Of a DNA stretch of 17,320 nucleotides, positions 1-7,716 are shown one piece after another. Location of the stretch: NCBI GenBank assembly GCA_041481485.1, contig JBGPBY010000107.1, forward strand, positions 1-17,320, given 5' to 3'. Each line of letters begins with the position of its first letter. Position 1 is the stretch's first letter. Position numbers and translations under genes: made by a program. Below the pieces are notes generated by a model. That model had not been told where the DNA came from. It saw nothing but the letters and a program-made list of their open reading frames with translations, and ran no database searches. The DNA is from JBGPBY01 sp041481485. GTDB lineage: Bacteria; Acidobacteriota; Terriglobia; 20CM-2-55-15.

Positions 1-35
1 ATGTTCATTGTTCACTGTTCAATGTTCAATTGTCA
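1..35. repeat. Heptanucleotide tandem repeat, cut by window edge
   Basis: The first 28 bases read as four consecutive 7-mers of the form NTGTTCA (first base A, T, C, A). A degenerate fifth unit, ATTGTCA, follows at 29-35. The array continues to the window edge, so its true length is unknown. Short heptamer arrays are common between genes in many bacteria and usually arise by slippage. No function can be read from it. It lies just upstream of the promoter of the small membrane protein. Confidence 0.6.
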
Positions 36-56
36 TTTATGCGGTGACTACTTCCC

Positions 57-86
57 TTGACATCCACCTTCATTGAGGAGCATAAA
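57..86 (+). promoter_or_regulatory. Sigma70-type promoter for the small membrane protein
   Basis: A perfect -35 hexamer TTGACA lies at 57-62. Eighteen bases later is CATAAA at 81-86, a 4-of-6 match to TATAAT. The spacing is within the usual 16-18 range. The predicted transcript would start near 93 and leave a leader of about 50 bases before the ATG at 147. This is the best promoter match I see in the window. Confidence 0.55.
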
Positions 87-90
87 TACC

Positions 91-118
91 CCAGCGAATC
101 CCAAAAACTCATCGCTGG
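91..118 (+). other. Hairpin in the 5' leader of the small membrane protein
   Basis: CCAGCGA at 91-97 pairs perfectly with TCGCTGG at 112-118, giving a 7-bp stem with a 14-base loop. It lies between the predicted transcription start and the Shine-Dalgarno at 135-142. It could protect the mRNA 5' end or affect translation. Its role is inferred and it resembles no riboswitch class that I know. Confidence 0.4.
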
Positions 119-134
119 ATCGAACACATCGTTG

Positions 135-142
135 AAGGAGGT
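135..142 (+). promoter_or_regulatory. Perfect Shine-Dalgarno deciding the start at 147
   Basis: AAGGAGGT at 135-142 is fully complementary to the 3' end of 16S rRNA and ends four bases before the ATG at 147. It supports that ATG over the upstream in-frame start at 57, which would also fall on the -35 box. It is the strongest ribosome binding site in the window. Confidence 0.75.
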
Positions 143-146
143 CGAA

Positions 147-419
147 ATGACCGGTGCCCTGACGAGTCTGCTGTTCGTGGAAATTGCCGTCACTGCGGTG
201 GCCCTTGCCATGTTTCTGTGGCGTGGTTTTCTCGATATGAAAGAAGACGATCACTTGATTCTCGATGAGGCGGAGGCTCATCTGGATCGGGAACAGGCGG
301 TCATTCGGCGAAGAGTCAATGTCCTGACAAAATACATTCACGTCGTCGGAGTAGTCTGGGGCGTATTGGCGGTTGTACTTGTGGGATTGTGGGTGGTTCA
401 GTCTCTTTCGCTCATTTAG
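147..419 (+). CDS. Small two-helix inner-membrane protein, unknown function
   Basis: The product has 90 residues and I do not recognise a family. A hydrophobic helix at about residues 4-25 is followed by a charged loop of about 35 residues rich in D, E and R (starting KEDDHLILDEAEAH) and a second hydrophobic helix at about 62-86. This is a hairpin topology in the cytoplasmic membrane. Neither a signal cleavage site nor catalytic residues are visible. The ATG at 147 is chosen because it follows a perfect Shine-Dalgarno. The promoter, leader hairpin and ribosome site all point to strong, deliberate expression. Its stop lies only 16 bases from the stop of the convergent hybrid kinase, so the two transcripts probably overlap at their 3' ends. 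A regulatory or structural membrane microprotein is possible but unproven. Confidence 0.7.
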   Translation: MTGALTSLLFVEIAVTAVALAMFLWRGFLDMKEDDHLILDEAEAHLDREQAVIRRRVNVLTKYIHVVGVVWGVLAVVLVGLWVVQSLSLI

Positions 420-435
420 TTCCAGAGCCTGGTGC

Positions 436-3400
436 TTATATCGCCGTCTTGCGAAATTCGATCGTGCCTGGCCGAATCGAGAGAAGACAATCGACAAGAC
501 GCTGCATGTTGGCGCCCTTGATGAAGTAATCTGTGCCTCCGGCCCGCTTAATGGCAAGGAGATTTTCGGTACGCTCATGTGCCGAGAGCCCGAAGATCTG
601 AATGAATGGAAGTTCGGCGTGTATGCGGCGAGTGGCCTCGATGCCATCCATTTCAGGCATGGAAATATCCATCACAATGGCGTCTGGCCGCAGCGCGCGC
701 GCCTGCGCAATGGCCTGCAGCCCGTTGGAGGCTTCGCCCACGATCTGGAACTCCGGTTGGTCCAGCAACAGTTCACGCAGTCCTTCGCGCACCGCAGTGT
801 GATCGTCGACGATCAGAATTCGGAGTTGTCTTGAAGGTGATTCGTTCAAGAGGGAATGAGCAGGGTGCCCCGGTGTCTCAACTTCTAAAGATACGCTTGT
901 GCTGAGCGAGCCCTTGCCAGTGCCCCTGGGTGCGACCAGATGGAATCGGGTACCCTGTCCGGGACTACTTTCCACTTCCAATCGACCACCCAACAGCATC
1001 AGCCTCTCACGGATGCTAAATAACCCCATTCCAGTTCTTTGGCTGTTAAACCGGTTAAAGAGCGTTGCCGGATCGAACCCTATCCCCTGATCTGTTACGG
1101 TGACGAGAAGTGTGTCGTCCTCCCCCACCATCAGTTCTACCGTGACTCGATCGACCTGAGCATGTTTGACGGCGTTAAACAGAAGCTCACGCAGGGATTC
1201 GAAAACGAGTGTCCGGACGTCCCTTCGCTCTGAGTTTGCGAGCGGATCGGCGGAAGACTGAACCTCGAGTCCATACTTTTCCCGCATCCATTCCGCCAGC
1301 CAGGTTACGGCAGCCGGTAATCCCGTGCCGTGTAATGCCGGTGGAAACAGTTCCACACTCAGTGAGCGTGAGGCGGAGATGGCGTTGTCGAGGTTGCTCT
1401 GTGCCTGCGCGAGAAGCTCGGACTCGCTGGTACCCAGTGCGCCACGCTGAGACAGCCGATCGAGCCGCAGCGAAGCGCTGAACAACAATTGCTGGAGACC
1501 ATCGTGCAGTGTCCTGGCCAGTTGTTCGCGGGTATTCTGTTCAGCCAGAGTCAGTTCCGATGCCAGACGGCTCAATTGAGCGGTGCGCAGCTCCAGTTCG
1601 GCAGTTCGGTCTTCCAGCTCCGCGTGACTCCGGCGCAGTTGTTCCTCTGCTTCCTTGCGCTCACTGATGTCGGTCACAAAGGCAATGGCATGCCCGCCGG
1701 ATTGTGTTGCCACGTGATTCACGCTGATTTCGATGGGGAAAGTGGATCTGTCCTTCCTCATCCCCAGCAGACTCAAACTGGCTCCCAATGTTCGCGGCGA
1801 AGGTGCGAGGAAATATGCGGTTCGATGATCGATGTGGCGGCCTCTCAGTTCGGGCGGCAACAGTAGTTCCACGGACTGTCCCGACAATTCGCCAGGAGAC
1901 CATCCAAACATTTCTTCGAGTGCCCGATTTGCGGTAACGATTTTGCCTGCGGAATCCATGGAAAGGATTCCCTGTGTCGCGGTCTCGAGAAGCATACGCA
2001 ATGTGCGATCGTGTTCCTCGTCACGCCGCGCCAGAATAGCCTCTTCGTCGCGGCGGCGTTCGGTGATGTCCAGTTCCAGTCCAGTGAGCCGTGTGACATT
2101 GCCATGGACATCACGGTCAACGTGGCCCCGGCTCTGAATCCATAACACCGTTCCGTCGGGCCGTACGATACGAAAGACGTTGTCCCAGGATTCCACTGTC
2201 TTCGACTTCAGAGTTTCGGCGAGGAGGGCCAACAGGCGAGGCCGGTCCTCTTCATGCACACGTGCCGGCCATGCATCGACGGTCGGGGTTTGTCCCGCTG
2301 GGAAGCCGTACATCGTACGAAAGTGATCGTCCCAGTCCAGGCGGTTGGTGGTGGCGTCCCAGATCCAGGAGCCGCCGCCAGAGGCATCGAGGGCAAGCCG
2401 CAGACGCTGTTCGCGTTCTCGCAGCGCCAATTCAGCCTGGGCCCGTTGGATCGATTCCCAGGTATGATGGGCGACATCGCGAATGAGTTCGACTTCAGCG
2501 TGCGTCCATTCCCGTGGTAGGGTGTTATTAACGCCGAGGACCGATACCCACCGCCCGCCCTTTCGCAGCAGCACGCCGGCGAACGACGCGATGTGGTTCG
2601 CTAACAGATTGACACTTTCATCTTTAGTAAGTCTGGGGTCGGTTTGGACGTCATTTACGCTCACCGGTTCGCCGCTCCGAAACGGTTGCGACAGCCCCTT
2701 TCCGAAAAGCCAGGCTGGCCCGCTGCCTGTCAATGGCGCAACGTCTTTGGCCCAGGAAATCCTGACGATATAGTTTGTCCCCTCGATGTCCGCAAAGTTG
2801 ACGCGATTCACCCGCAGATGCTCACCGAGCAGTCGAGCGGTTACCTCCTGCATTTCATGAGGTTCACTCAACGGCCGGAGTGCATCGAAGAGCCGGACCA
2901 GAAATCCGTGCCGCTGCTCGCTCTGACGCAGCGTGTCTTCGGCACGGGCGCGTTCTATAGCCGGCCATAACCGGGCCGCCACGTGTTCCAACAGCTGTAC
3001 TTCGTCCGGCAGCCATATTCGAGCACTCTTGGTATTGACGCTCAGTGTGGCCTGGAGCCCCGCATCATTGCGCAGCGGCACGCTGACGAATGCACAGATG
3101 CCGATTTCAAGATACTTCACACTGGCGAATCCAGTTCTGGAATCCGTGGTCACGTCCGACACCACGACAGGCCGTCCGGCAACCAGATCGGCGCGGCCGG
3201 ATTCTGAAAGATAGTCTCCGGGCGCAAACGGCCCTTTCCTGCAGGGCCCCTCAGAAGTGTCGACGTATTCAACCGTAGCCGCGGATGCGTCTGGTGTGAC
3301 GTCCGAAAAGAAGATGTGATCGACATGCAGTTGGCGCCCGACAGCTTCCGCAGTGACGCGCAACAGGGTTTTCTCATCGCGTGCCGGCATCCACGCGGCA

Positions 3401-3456
3401 CTCAGCTCACTCAGGAAGCGATCGATTTCGCGAGTCTTCCATTGGGCGCGCAACAT
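436..3456 (-). CDS. Hybrid sensor histidine kinase (GAF-GAF-PAS-PAS-HisKA_3-HATPase-REC)
   Basis: This 1006-residue soluble signalling protein has no membrane helix, so it should sense a cytoplasmic signal. Domains in order: GAF about 17-167, GAF about 187-337, PAS fold-3 about 352-467 (ends in a DITER motif), PAS about 482-599 (ends DISER), a short coiled coil, a HisKA_3 dimerisation domain with phosphoacceptor His651 in LHDGLQQ, a HATPase_c domain about 747-843 with N-box Asn761 (FNAVKHA) and G-boxes (DQGIGF, GMGL), and a receiver about 879-992 with Asp930 (MDISMPEMDG) and Lys980. HisKA_3 marks the NarL/DegS kinase group, and the receiver resembles NarL-type regulators, but no LuxR helix-turn-helix follows it. 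The output partner is therefore elsewhere. The ATG at 3456 is preferred because GAAGGG lies seven bases upstream; a GTG at 3495 is in frame but has no ribosome site. Confidence 0.9.
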   Translation of the reverse strand: MLRAQWKTREIDRFLSELSAAWMPARDEKTLLRVTAEAVGRQLHVDHIFFSDVTPDASAATVEYVDTSEGPCRKGPFAPGDYLSESGRADLVAGRPVVVSDVTTDSRTGFASVKYLEIGICAFVSVPLRNDAGLQATLSVNTKSARIWLPDEVQLLEHVAARLWPAIERARAEDTLRQSEQRHGFLVRLFDALRPLSEPHEMQEVTARLLGEHLRVNRVNFADIEGTNYIVRISWAKDVAPLTGSGPAWLFGKGLSQPFRSGEPVSVNDVQTDPRLTKDESVNLLANHIASFAGVLLRKGGRWVSVLGVNNTLPREWTHAEVELIRDVAHHTWESIQRAQAELALREREQRLRLALDASGGGSWIWDATTNRLDWDDHFRTMYGFPAGQTPTVDAWPARVHEEDRPRLLALLAETLKSKTVESWDNVFRIVRPDGTVLWIQSRGHVDRDVHGNVTRLTGLELDITERRRDEEAILARRDEEHDRTLRMLLETATQGILSMDSAGKIVTANRALEEMFGWSPGELSGQSVELLLPPELRGRHIDHRTAYFLAPSPRTLGASLSLLGMRKDRSTFPIEISVNHVATQSGGHAIAFVTDISERKEAEEQLRRSHAELEDRTAELELRTAQLSRLASELTLAEQNTREQLARTLHDGLQQLLFSASLRLDRLSQRGALGTSESELLAQAQSNLDNAISASRSLSVELFPPALHGTGLPAAVTWLAEWMREKYGLEVQSSADPLANSERRDVRTLVFESLRELLFNAVKHAQVDRVTVELMVGEDDTLLVTVTDQGIGFDPATLFNRFNSQRTGMGLFSIRERLMLLGGRLEVESSPGQGTRFHLVAPRGTGKGSLSTSVSLEVETPGHPAHSLLNESPSRQLRILIVDDHTAVREGLRELLLDQPEFQIVGEASNGLQAIAQARALRPDAIVMDISMPEMDGIEATRRIHAELPFIQIFGLSAHERTENLLAIKRAGGTDYFIKGANMQRLVDCLLSIRPGTIEFRKTAI

Positions 3457-3641
3457 TAGGATGCCCTTCGTCCACTTGTCAGTTTCAGAATCCACGCATC
3501 GCCAGTGCCGGCCGAGATGGCGAGACGCTTACAGTGCGAACGGTCCAATCTCATGACCCAACTCTCCCTGAAAATGCCGATTGTCAGATTGTCGAGAAGG
3601 GTGTTTATCATACCGCAATTGCGCTCGGTAATGGACAAACC

Positions 3642-5360
3642 TTATATGGAATATCGTGCGGATTGCAGCAGGTGTGCGGCGACTCGACGCCGGGCAGCAA
3701 CAGTGTCCGCCGGCCGCCAATTTAACAGCGGTTTCAGAATTGTCGCGGCAACATTTTCAGGGAGTCCGAGGCGTGCCAATATCTGACCGGTCGCATGGGC
3801 AATTCGGAAATGTGCATCACTTTGATACGTCATCGTGATGTCGCGGCAAAATTCGGACCCGCCGGCGGCCATCACCTTTCGACTTCGAATAAATGCCGTA
3901 TCCATTGCGTAAATCTCGATGGCAATATCTGCGAGCAGCATCTGAAGTTCCTGTTCGTCTCCGTTTTTGCAAAACGACTCGCCATACTTTTGAATGGCGG
4001 CACGGACCAGCGCGGCGAATACGGTCTTGACGATGGGCAGAGTTTCTCCCATTTCAGAAAGCCCGTCAGAGTTGTGCGGTCCCTCCATTGCAGCGCTCAT
4101 TTGCCTGATGAGGGTGCCGGATATCATGAGCCGATTGATTTCATTGGTGCCTTCGAAGATCCGGTGGACACGCGAATCGCGATAGTAGCGTTCCGCCGGG
4201 TACTCTGTGCTGAACCCATATCCTCCGTGGATCTGAACGGTTTCGTCAACGACATAGTCGAGAGTTTCCGATCCGAAAACCTTTACGATCGAGCATTCCA
4301 CGGCGAATTCCCGCAGTGCACGCAACACGCCAGGCCCGTCGTCAAGGTCGACGCCTTCCATCACCTGGTCCATCGAATCGGCCGTTCGATAAACCATTCC
4401 TTCAAGAACCCAGATGCGAATGGCCATTTCGGCAAGCTTGTGCTGAATTGCGCCGAAACTCGAAATCGATTTTCCAAAGGCGATGCGCTGTGTGGAGTAT
4501 CGAATTGAATCGTCGAGAGCGAGTTTGCTTGCCCCCGTAGCTGAAGCCCCGAGTTTGGCCCTGCCGATATTGAGGATGTTGAAAGCAACCTCGTGTCCCC
4601 TCCCGACCTGACCGATGAGATTTTCCGCCGGAACGTGGACATCGGAGAGAACAAGAGGCCGTGTCGATGAGCCTTTAAGCCCCATCTTGTGTTCCTCGGC
4701 TCCGGTAGAAACGCCTGTGAACACTTTTTCGACCGCAAAGCAGGAGAACAGCTGCCCATCCACCTTCGCGAAGGTAATGAAGATGTCGGCAAATGCCGCG
4801 TTCGTCACCCACATTTTCTCGCCATTCAGAATCCAGTGGTTGCCGTCGGATCTTCGAACCGCAGTTGTTCTGGCGGCAAGCGCATCGGAGCCGCTGTTTG
4901 CTTCGGAGAGAGCGTACGCAGAGAGTTTTTCCGCGCTGCAGAGCAATTGAAGGTATTTATTGCGGAGAGCGTTGGATCCGAAATAGAGAATCGGAAGAGA
5001 ACCGATTCCGCTTTGCCCTCCCCAGGAGACTGAAAACGATCCCAGCCGGGCCATTTGTTCCGCCACGATCATGGCGGAAACGCGATCGAGGCCGGACCCT
5101 CCGAAACTTTCGGGAATCTCCAGTCCCACCAATCCCAGAGCCGCACACCGTTTCAACAGTTGAACCGTGACGTCCCATTCCTGCCGCTCGATTCTGCCGG
5201 TTTCCGGCAACACTTCTTCCTCGACAAACCGTTTTGCCGTTTCGCGTATCAGAATCTGTTCCTCTGAAAAATCTTCGGGAGAAAAGATTTCAGAAACCCG
5301 GTCATTCAGATCAATAAAACTGCCGCCTCGCGGCTTGTTATGTTGCCGGACATCACTCAT
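3642..5360 (-). CDS. Acyl-CoA dehydrogenase, long (VLCAD-like) type
   Basis: This FAD enzyme introduces the alpha-beta double bond into acyl-CoA in the first step of beta-oxidation, passing electrons to ETF. The 572 residues contain the N-terminal helical domain (about 30-145), the middle beta domain with the FAD/substrate motif AYALSEANSGSD at 148-159, and the C-terminal helical domain with QIHGGYGFSTEYPAERYYRD at 376-395. Glu403 in IFEGTNEI is the expected catalytic base. About 150 residues follow it, which is longer than short- and medium-chain enzymes (about 380-400) and matches the VLCAD/ACAD9 type that carries an extra C-terminal helical region. Chain-length preference cannot be read reliably. 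No ETF, thiolase or hydratase gene is adjacent. The ATG at 5360 has no clear Shine-Dalgarno. A REPIN lies just upstream. Confidence 0.93.
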   Translation of the reverse strand: MSDVRQHNKPRGGSFIDLNDRVSEIFSPEDFSEEQILIRETAKRFVEEEVLPETGRIERQEWDVTVQLLKRCAALGLVGLEIPESFGGSGLDRVSAMIVAEQMARLGSFSVSWGGQSGIGSLPILYFGSNALRNKYLQLLCSAEKLSAYALSEANSGSDALAARTTAVRRSDGNHWILNGEKMWVTNAAFADIFITFAKVDGQLFSCFAVEKVFTGVSTGAEEHKMGLKGSSTRPLVLSDVHVPAENLIGQVGRGHEVAFNILNIGRAKLGASATGASKLALDDSIRYSTQRIAFGKSISSFGAIQHKLAEMAIRIWVLEGMVYRTADSMDQVMEGVDLDDGPGVLRALREFAVECSIVKVFGSETLDYVVDETVQIHGGYGFSTEYPAERYYRDSRVHRIFEGTNEINRLMISGTLIRQMSAAMEGPHNSDGLSEMGETLPIVKTVFAALVRAAIQKYGESFCKNGDEQELQMLLADIAIEIYAMDTAFIRSRKVMAAGGSEFCRDITMTYQSDAHFRIAHATGQILARLGLPENVAATILKPLLNWRPADTVAARRRVAAHLLQSARYSI

Positions 5361-5434
5361 AGCTGAATTTCAGGAATGTAACGGTTACCCGAATTGTCGG
5401 AGCGGGTCAATCTGAAATCTGTCATCACGATGAC

Positions 5435-5527
5435 CCACTGTAGGCGCGGTCTATGACCGCGCAAAATCTCTTCCGAGGAAACCAGGTCTGAAAAACTGTG
5501 CGCGGTCATAGACCGCGCCTACAGTGG
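5435..5527. repeat. REPIN-like inverted repeat, copy 1
   Basis: Two 29-base arms at 5434-5462 and 5500-5528 are perfect reverse complements around a 37-base loop. Each arm reads CCCACT, then GTAG, then GCGCGGTC-TAT-GACCGCGC, which is itself an 8-bp stem with a 3-base loop. GTAG plus a small palindrome is the layout of REP sequences, and two inverted REPs make a REPIN. The element sits between the secreted protein (upstream in transcription) and the acyl-CoA dehydrogenase, where its hairpin could end or stabilise leftward transcripts. Confidence 0.85.
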
Positions 5528-5586
5528 GCCGAATTCTCGCAGGAGGCGACGCCTTGAAGACATGGATTCGAACTCCCACTGTTCAT

Positions 5587-6459
5587 TCACCGGGGAGGCG
5601 GCGGAGGATCAACATCCAGCGGAACGATTTCAGTTTCTGCGACAAACTTCTTGTAGTCGCGGAAGGAGACGTCGATATCCATGTCCAGGTTCTTGAAGAC
5701 GGCGACGCGGGCGTCCAGCGATACCGAAACGTGTTTGGGGAGCCAGACTTCGTTATTGATCCGAACCTGTTCGAGGCGAATTTTGGATCCCTTGTGAATT
5801 CGCGCCAGAAAGAGCCCCCAGGAAACGGTGTCGATGCATTCGATATCCGATCGGACCCACTGACGATCTGCGACATCCACCCATGCCCGGAACTTGAAGT
5901 TTGGCAGCCATCGGGCGTCTTTGGATTTGGGTTTATATCCTGGAATCGGATCCGCATCGATGACATATGCCCGGCGTCCGCCAATCTCCTCAATTCCCGA
6001 AAATCGGAATTGATAGGCATCGGCAACTTCCAGAACAAAATGTCGGTTGTCCGCAGCCTGTTTTTCGGACTTTTGCAGCCGCTTCCTTCGAGCCGGCTCG
6101 TCTTCGCGCCGAAACTTTTCGACAAGATCTTTGATTTTTTGTTCTTCGGCCCGTGCTTCTTTTTCGGTCAGCGGTTTGTCGTTTTTGGCGATGAGTTTCT
6201 GTACGGGCTCTCCTGACAGAACCATGATTTCGTACGTCTTGGATTCCGTGGAAGTCACTCGGCCGTGTGAATCCAGGCGGCGCTGTTCGCTGCGCTGGAT
6301 GTAGGTGTAGTTTCTCTGACGCTTCGTGTTTTCCAGGTCCTTGTCCGCCGACTCTCGTACAAGTTCCCGAATCTGCTGCGGGGAAAGAGTGGGCGTCTGT
6401 CCGGGCCCGGCAGTGCGAATAGCAAGAATGAAAGCGATGGCAACTGCTGCTCGCCTCAT
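5587..6459 (-). CDS. Secreted protein of unknown function
   Basis: The 290-residue product begins with a short signal peptide (MRRAAVAIAFILAIRTAGPG, cleavage probably near residue 20). It contains no lipobox cysteine or membrane anchor. The mature part starts with a charged helical stretch (about 25-135, rich in K, R and E). A second half alternates short beta-like strands with aromatic residues (AYQFRFSGIEEIGGRRAYVID, then WLPNFKFRAWVDVADRQWVRSD, then VWLPKHVSVSLDARV) and ends in DPPPPPR. The strand pattern with a WVD/W repeat recalls outer-membrane lipoprotein-sorting (LolA-like) half-barrels; this is a guess from appearance, not a family match. It starts 33 bases after the proA stop and is probably co-transcribed with proBA, though no metabolic link is evident. 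The ribosome site is weak. Confidence 0.75.
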   Translation of the reverse strand: MRRAAVAIAFILAIRTAGPGQTPTLSPQQIRELVRESADKDLENTKRQRNYTYIQRSEQRRLDSHGRVTSTESKTYEIMVLSGEPVQKLIAKNDKPLTEKEARAEEQKIKDLVEKFRREDEPARRKRLQKSEKQAADNRHFVLEVADAYQFRFSGIEEIGGRRAYVIDADPIPGYKPKSKDARWLPNFKFRAWVDVADRQWVRSDIECIDTVSWGLFLARIHKGSKIRLEQVRINNEVWLPKHVSVSLDARVAVFKNLDMDIDVSFRDYKKFVAETEIVPLDVDPPPPPR

Positions 6460-6492
6460 TACTTTTTAGACACTTTTCCTCGAAAAAGAGCG

Positions 6493-7716
6493 CTAAATAC
6501 GGCGCCGGTGCGTGAATGGCCTGGCATTTTGCCCCTTATAGGTGGCCGCGATGTGTCCGTCTCCGATGAGCTGGTATTTATAAATCATTAATCCATCGAC
6601 GCCAACCGGGCCGCGTGCATGGGTTCGATTCGTGCTGATTCCCACTTCGGCGCCAAGTCCGTAACGATAGCCGTCGGCGAAATGCGTAGAGGCATTCCAG
6701 TAAACTCCTGCCGAATCCACTTCATCCAGGAATCGCCGGGCGTTTTCCGGGCTTTCCGTCACAATGGAATCGGTATGCGACGATCCGTATCGGTGGATAT
6801 GTTCGATGGCTTCATCCATGTTCTCGACGATGCGGACAGACATAATGAGATCCAGAAACTCATGACCGAATTCCGAGTTTATCCGCAACTCCACGCCGGC
6901 ATCTTTCAAAGCATTCAGCATCTTCTCGCGGTGTGGAAATCCGCGATGAACCAGCAACGTCTCTGCCGCGTTGCAAGCCGAGGGAGCCTGCGTCTTGGAG
7001 TCGATGGCGATTCGAACGGCTTTTTCCGGGTCCGCCGATTGATCGATGAACACATGACAGATGCCATCGGCATGACCGAGCACCGGAATGCGGGTTCGTT
7101 CCTGAATGCTGCGCACCATTTCATTGGATCCGCGAGGCACAACCATGCTGATGAGGTCGTCCATTCCCAGCAGTTCCGCCACTTCCTCACGCGTGGAAAC
7201 CAGTTGCACGGCATCCGCAATACCGTGGGCGGCAAGCGCGGAGCCGATTGCTTTGCCCAGGGCCGCATTGGTTTGAGCAGCTTCACGGCCGCCCTTAAGC
7301 AGGACGGTGTTGCCGCTGCGAATAGCCAGCGCCGCAATCTGGGGCACTACATCCGGGCGCGACTCGAAAACTGCAGCAATCACTCCAATCGGAGTTTTTA
7401 CTTTTCGAAGAATCAGTCCTTCATCCAGTTCCGTTTCTTCAATGATGCGGCCGACAGGATCTTCCATCGCGGCGATCTGCCGAATTCCATCGATGACATC
7501 CCGCAACTTGGGTTCATCGATAATCAATCTCTTATATAGCGGTTTCGACAGTGTGTCCTTCGCAGCGCTGAGATCTACCGCATTCGCCGCGAATATCGCG
7601 GCAGCATTGGCATCGAGCGCCTGTGCGATTTCGCGCAGCAGGGCCGTTCGATCCATCTTCTGGAGTTTGAAATAGGCCTGCTTCGCCCGTTCGGCTTGTT
7701 GTCGGACTTCAGTCAT
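6493..7716 (-). CDS. proA: Gamma-glutamyl phosphate reductase
   Basis: This enzyme reduces gamma-glutamyl phosphate with NADPH to glutamate-5-semialdehyde, the second step of proline synthesis, in the cytoplasm. The 407 residues match the family length (E. coli about 417). Hallmarks are GVIAAVFESRPDV at about 111-123, SGNTVLLKGGREA at about 134-146, the catalytic Cys248 in KTQAPSACNAAETLLVH, and the C-terminal NASTHFADGYRYGLGAEVGIST and RGPVGVDGL motifs. The ATG at 7716 is chosen over an in-frame TTG at 7737 because the protein then begins MTEVRQQAERAK as in homologues. That start overlaps the end of proB by eight bases, which suggests translational coupling, in line with the lack of a clear Shine-Dalgarno. 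Confidence 0.97.
   Translation of the reverse strand: MTEVRQQAERAKQAYFKLQKMDRTALLREIAQALDANAAAIFAANAVDLSAAKDTLSKPLYKRLIIDEPKLRDVIDGIRQIAAMEDPVGRIIEETELDEGLILRKVKTPIGVIAAVFESRPDVVPQIAALAIRSGNTVLLKGGREAAQTNAALGKAIGSALAAHGIADAVQLVSTREEVAELLGMDDLISMVVPRGSNEMVRSIQERTRIPVLGHADGICHVFIDQSADPEKAVRIAIDSKTQAPSACNAAETLLVHRGFPHREKMLNALKDAGVELRINSEFGHEFLDLIMSVRIVENMDEAIEHIHRYGSSHTDSIVTESPENARRFLDEVDSAGVYWNASTHFADGYRYGLGAEVGISTNRTHARGPVGVDGLMIYKYQLIGDGHIAATYKGQNARPFTHRRRI

Noticed and set aside
3795..4508. 237-aa open frame on the plus strand
   Set aside because: It is antisense to the acyl-CoA dehydrogenase and shows no recognisable motif or ribosome site.
5435..5527. Ordinary rho-independent terminator
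   Set aside because: Arms of 29 bases with a 37-base loop, recurring in three places with the same sequence and no U-tract, fit a REPIN better. Termination may still be a side effect.
5524..6216. 230-aa open frame on the plus strand
   Set aside because: It lies antisense to the secreted-protein gene, starts inside the REPIN right arm, lacks a ribosome site and has no family motif. The leftward frame has a signal peptide and operon context.
6619..7539. 306-aa open frame on the plus strand
   Set aside because: It is antisense to proA, whose motifs are unambiguous. The antisense product is histidine- and arginine-rich with no domain.
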